Source: Rubrivivax sp. (GTDB lineage Bacteria > Pseudomonadota > Gammaproteobacteria > Burkholderiales > Burkholderiaceae_C). From it: DNA of 7,896 bases. The stretch is from the NCBI GenBank assembly GCA_027484885.1, contig JAIXSD010000689.1:1-7896 (forward strand), read 5' to 3'. This document shows, in pieces, positions 5,272 through 7,896 of the stretch; the first letter of the stretch is position 1; each line of letters begins with the position of its first letter. A program made the position numbers and the translations under genes. The notes below the pieces were generated by a model, which did not search any database, was not told the DNA's origin, and saw nothing but the letters and a program-made list of their open reading frames with translations.

Positions 5272-5772
5272 ATGTTCAACACTCTGAATTCGGGCCGTTT
5301 CTGGCTCACCTTGGCCTGCGCAGGCGCACTGCCCTGGCTGCCCCTGCGCCCGGCCTGCGCACAAGAAACCGCAGCAGTGACTGCGCCGCGCTACGACCCC
5401 GCCCTGGCCCGCAGCCTCGGCGCCGACGAGCGCGGCATACGACCCTATGTGCTGGTGATCCTCAAGACCGGGCCCAAGAAGATGGCCGCGGGCCCGGAGC
5501 GGGACGCCATGTTCCAAGGCCATTTCGCCAATATGAGCCGGCTGGCAGCCGAGGGCAAGCTGGCGGTGGCCGGGCCGCTGGACGGGGTCGATGGCTGGCG
5601 CGGCCTGTTCGTCTTTGCCACCGGTGATCTCGAAGAAGCGCGCGCCCTGGCCGCCAGCGACCCGGTGCTGATTCAGGGCGAGATGGTGGCCGAGTTCCAC
5701 AAGTTCTACGGCTCGGCCGCCCTGATGGCGGTGCGCGAGATCCACGACAAGATTCAAGTCAAGGCGCCCTGA
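5272..5772 (+). CDS. Exported YCII (YciI-related) domain protein
   Basis: This 166-residue protein has a signal peptide and a YCII domain. Residues 1-30 give a short N-region, a hydrophobic core (about 11-24) and a probable signal peptidase I site after ACA (A30/Q31). There is no proper lipobox. Residues about 58-150 match the YCII fold: YVLVILKTGP, then a conserved His in FQGHFANM (H84), GKLAVAGPLDG, GLFVFATGDLEEARALAASDPVLIQGEM (D130) and a final strand. In cytosolic YCII proteins a His/Asp pair lines the putative active site, but the reaction is unknown for most members. Here the domain should act in the periplasm. The start is supported by an AGGAG. The gene is divergent from the TPR gene and its 3' end is 25 bp from the convergent kinase. 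It is probably transcribed alone. Confidence 0.85.
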   Translation: MFNTLNSGRFWLTLACAGALPWLPLRPACAQETAAVTAPRYDPALARSLGADERGIRPYVLVILKTGPKKMAAGPERDAMFQGHFANMSRLAAEGKLAVAGPLDGVDGWRGLFVFATGDLEEARALAASDPVLIQGEMVAEFHKFYGSAALMAVREIHDKIQVKAP

Positions 5773-5797
5773 AACAGCGCCGCCGGCAGGCCAGGCT

Positions 5798-7896
5798 TCA
5801 GCCACCAGCCGGGCGCATCGCCGCCCACCACAAGGCTTCGGGCGCCGGCTTGTAGAGAACATCGCCAGCCTCGGGCCGGGCGCTGCAGCAGAGCAGCCGG
5901 GCCTGCGGCGCCAGGGCCTGCACAGCGGACAGACCCGAACGGCCGGCTGATCCCAAGCTCAGGGGTTCGACCAGCAGCAGCTCCAGTTCCGCGCCGACCG
6001 GCAAGCCCATCAGCGCGCGCTGCGCCTGCATCAGATCGGCCGCCTGCAGGCAGTCATAACCGGCCAGACCCAGGCGCTCGACCAAGGCTTCGCGCGCCGC
6101 CGCGCAGGCATCCAGCACCAGGGCCCAGCGCGCCGGCTCGCGGGCCTCCTCGGCCTCCTCGCCCAGCATGCCCAGCTCACGCAGCGGCGGCCAGGCCACC
6201 TCGGACTCTTGGGCCGGGGCCAGCGGGATCGCCAGCTCGAAACGGCAGCCCGCCCCCAGCTGGCTGTGCAGCTCAATGCGACCGCCCATGGCCTGCACGG
6301 TCTGGCGCACGATGCTCAAGCCCAGGCCCAAACCTGGCAGGCCCTGGCTGCCCTGCGCGCGCACAAAGGGCTCGAAGACCAGGGCCTGGTCGGCCTCGGC
6401 AATGCCCGGGCCTTGGTCGATCACGCTCAGCAGCAGCTGGCCCTCGCGGTAGGCAGCGCGCAGCTCGATCCAGCCCTCGCGCGTGAACTTGGCGGCGTTG
6501 GATAGCAGATTGAACAAGGCCTGACGCAAACGCCGCGCATCGACGGCCAGCACCGGCGGCAGGCTGGCATCGATCTGCAGGCGCAAGCGATTGCCGCCGC
6601 TGCGCACCAGGGCCTGGGCCTGCTGGTCCAGCTCGCGCAGCAGGCCGTGGATGTAGACCGGCGCCGGCAGCAATTCGGGCGCGGCACTGGCCTCGGGGGC
6701 GCGGGCAAAGCGCTGCAGCTCGTCGATCATCTCCAGCAGCAGCTGGCTGCTGTGCTCGATGGCGCGGCGGTCGGCCTCGAAGCCCTGCTCGGGCTGCAGC
6801 TGGCGCGTCAGCTGCACCACCGAGGCCAGGGGCGCACGCAGATCATGGCCGAGGTAGCCGAGCAAGCGCCCTTTGGCGGCATCGCTGGCCTGGGCCAGGG
6901 CGCTGGCGGCGGCCAGCTCGGCGGTGCGCAGCTGCACCGCGGTCTCCAGCGCCTGCTCATGCTGCAAGCGCTGCTGGCGCATGCGCGCCACCATGGCCAG
7001 CAAGACGATCAAGACGCCCAGCAGGCCCACCAGGGGCGGGCCGTAGTCGGCCAGCAAGGAATGCGGCTGCCAGCCCAGCAGGCTCAACACGCGCGGCAAC
7101 ATGCCAAGGAACTGGCAGGCCAGGGCCAGGGTCCAGGCCCGCGCCAGTGGCAGGCCCTGGGCCACAGCCCGCAGGCAGGCGCCCATCATCAGCAGGCCCT
7201 GGCTCAGATTGCACAGCCCCGCCAGCTGGGTGCCCAGACGGTAGTCGCCGAACACGCAGACCCAGAGCGCCAACGCATCCAGGGCCGCGACCCCCAGCAT
7301 CAGACGATGCAAACGCGGCTGTCGCGGGGCCGTTTCCAGCAAGCGCATCAAGGCCGCCACTTCGCTGAGATGCGCCATCACACCAAAGCTGGCCAGCGCG
7401 CGCACGGCCCAATCGGTCGCCTGCGGCCAGAAGAGCATGAAGGCGCTGCCGCGCATGCCGCTTTCGTAAAAGAACACCGCCATCAGGTAGAGGGCGATGT
7501 AGCCGTAGGTGCGCTCGCGCCAGGCCAGGGCCAGCATGGCGCTGACCAGCATCAGCAAGAGGCTGAGGCCGGCGATCAGGCCATCGGCCCAGAGCCGGGC
7601 CTGCTCTTCTCGCAACAGCTCGGCCGGCGGGTGCAGGCTCGGCTCCATCGCCACGGCGCTGCGGCTGGCCACGCGCAGCCACAGCTCTTGCGGCTGGTCG
7701 CCCAGGGTCAAGGCAAAGGCGCTGTCTCGCAGCGGCAGGCCGCGCTGGTCAAAAGCCTGGTCGGTGCCGGCGCGCTGGGGCGGCAGATCCGCCCAGCGGC
7801 CATCGACCAGGCGCTGCCGGGCGAACAGCTGCACCTGCTCCAGCCGTGCCGGGCGCAGCTGCAGCCAGAACGTCTGCGGCGAGGCCCCGCCTTGCA
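5798..7896 (-). CDS. 7TMR-DISM hybrid sensor histidine kinase with C-terminal pseudo-receiver (N-terminus beyond window)
   Basis: The frame stays open to the right edge, so the protein is N-terminally incomplete; about 698 residues are visible. The first roughly 90 residues resemble the end of a 7TMR-DISM extracellular sugar-binding-like domain (WLQLRPARLEQVQLF and LWLRVASRS). Seven hydrophobic segments follow (about 7585 down to 6990), then a coiled linker with a KGRLLGYLGHDLRAPL H-box (His at 6845-6847). The HATPase has FNLLSNAAKFT (N-box Asn at 6497-6499), DQGPGI, VFEPFVRA and GLGLGLSIV, so it looks active. The final about 110 residues are receiver-like with an early Asp (VLDA), Ser (CCSA) and Lys (YKPAP, 5849-5851), but the phosphoacceptor Asp is Glu (LLVEPL, 5966-5968). 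A GTG at 7834 is unlikely to be the start because homologous-looking sequence continues upstream. The ligand and partner regulator are unknown. The gene is convergent with the YCII gene. Confidence 0.88.
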   Translation of the reverse strand, partial: QGGASPQTFWLQLRPARLEQVQLFARQRLVDGRWADLPPQRAGTDQAFDQRGLPLRDSAFALTLGDQPQELWLRVASRSAVAMEPSLHPPAELLREEQARLWADGLIAGLSLLLMLVSAMLALAWRERTYGYIALYLMAVFFYESGMRGSAFMLFWPQATDWAVRALASFGVMAHLSEVAALMRLLETAPRQPRLHRLMLGVAALDALALWVCVFGDYRLGTQLAGLCNLSQGLLMMGACLRAVAQGLPLARAWTLALACQFLGMLPRVLSLLGWQPHSLLADYGPPLVGLLGVLIVLLAMVARMRQQRLQHEQALETAVQLRTAELAAASALAQASDAAKGRLLGYLGHDLRAPLASVVQLTRQLQPEQGFEADRRAIEHSSQLLLEMIDELQRFARAPEASAAPELLPAPVYIHGLLRELDQQAQALVRSGGNRLRLQIDASLPPVLAVDARRLRQALFNLLSNAAKFTREGWIELRAAYREGQLLLSVIDQGPGIAEADQALVFEPFVRAQGSQGLPGLGLGLSIVRQTVQAMGGRIELHSQLGAGCRFELAIPLAPAQESEVAWPPLRELGMLGEEAEEAREPARWALVLDACAAAREALVERLGLAGYDCLQAADLMQAQRALMGLPVGAELELLLVEPLSLGSAGRSGLSAVQALAPQARLLCCSARPEAGDVLYKPAPEALWWAAMRPAGG

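Noticed and set aside
5773..5797. Terminator between the YCII gene and the kinase
   Set aside because: The 25-bp gap has only a trivial GCCGCCGGC near-palindrome without a usable loop or T-run.

Overview
The window is GC-rich, densely packed DNA. Its third codon positions are strongly G/C, its genes are short and closely spaced, and its protein repertoire (LapG/LapD, 7TMR-DISM kinase, HDOD, PLDc_N-TPR) is typical of a free-living betaproteobacterium. The order Burkholderiales (Roseateles/Rubrivivax-like) is my best guess. This is inferred from composition and protein style, because no marker gene is present. I see no mobile element, tRNA, rRNA, CRISPR array or sign of recent transfer. It looks like ordinary chromosome with a cluster of signalling genes.

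Layout, left to right. The 3' end of a Nudix hydrolase-like gene (+, 1-111) meets lapD tail to tail across a hairpin (116-137). lapG (2171-2827) and lapD (143-2089) form a two-gene minus-strand operon transcribed lapG then lapD. They encode a periplasmic calcium-dependent cysteine protease and its membrane-bound c-di-GMP receptor. Together they are expected to decide whether a large surface adhesin is retained or cleaved off, but no adhesin gene lies here. Divergent from lapG, across a 241-bp spacer with a possible promoter and two dyads, is an HDOD-domain gene (+, 3069-3932). Next come two minus-strand genes that overlap by 8 nt: a membrane-anchored PLDc_N/TPR protein (4349-5110) and, downstream of it, an NTF2/SnoaL-like protein (3961-4356). 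A perfect 10-bp inverted repeat straddles their stop/start junction. Divergent from these is an exported YCII-domain protein (+, 5272-5772). The window closes with a large minus-strand 7TMR-DISM hybrid histidine kinase (5798 to the right edge, N-terminus cut off) whose C-terminal receiver domain has Glu where the phospho-accepting Asp should be.

How the genes work together. LapG and LapD are a coherent pair. The HDOD protein and the kinase are also signalling proteins, but nothing in the sequence ties them physically to the Lap switch. The most unusual items are structural. lapG and lapD share one reading frame and are separated by a single TGA followed by 27 open codons that begin with nine acidic ones. 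A hairpin sits at the coupled TPR/NTF2 junction. The kinase carries a pseudo-receiver. I found no convincing wholly new system. All stretches without a gene are under 300 bp.
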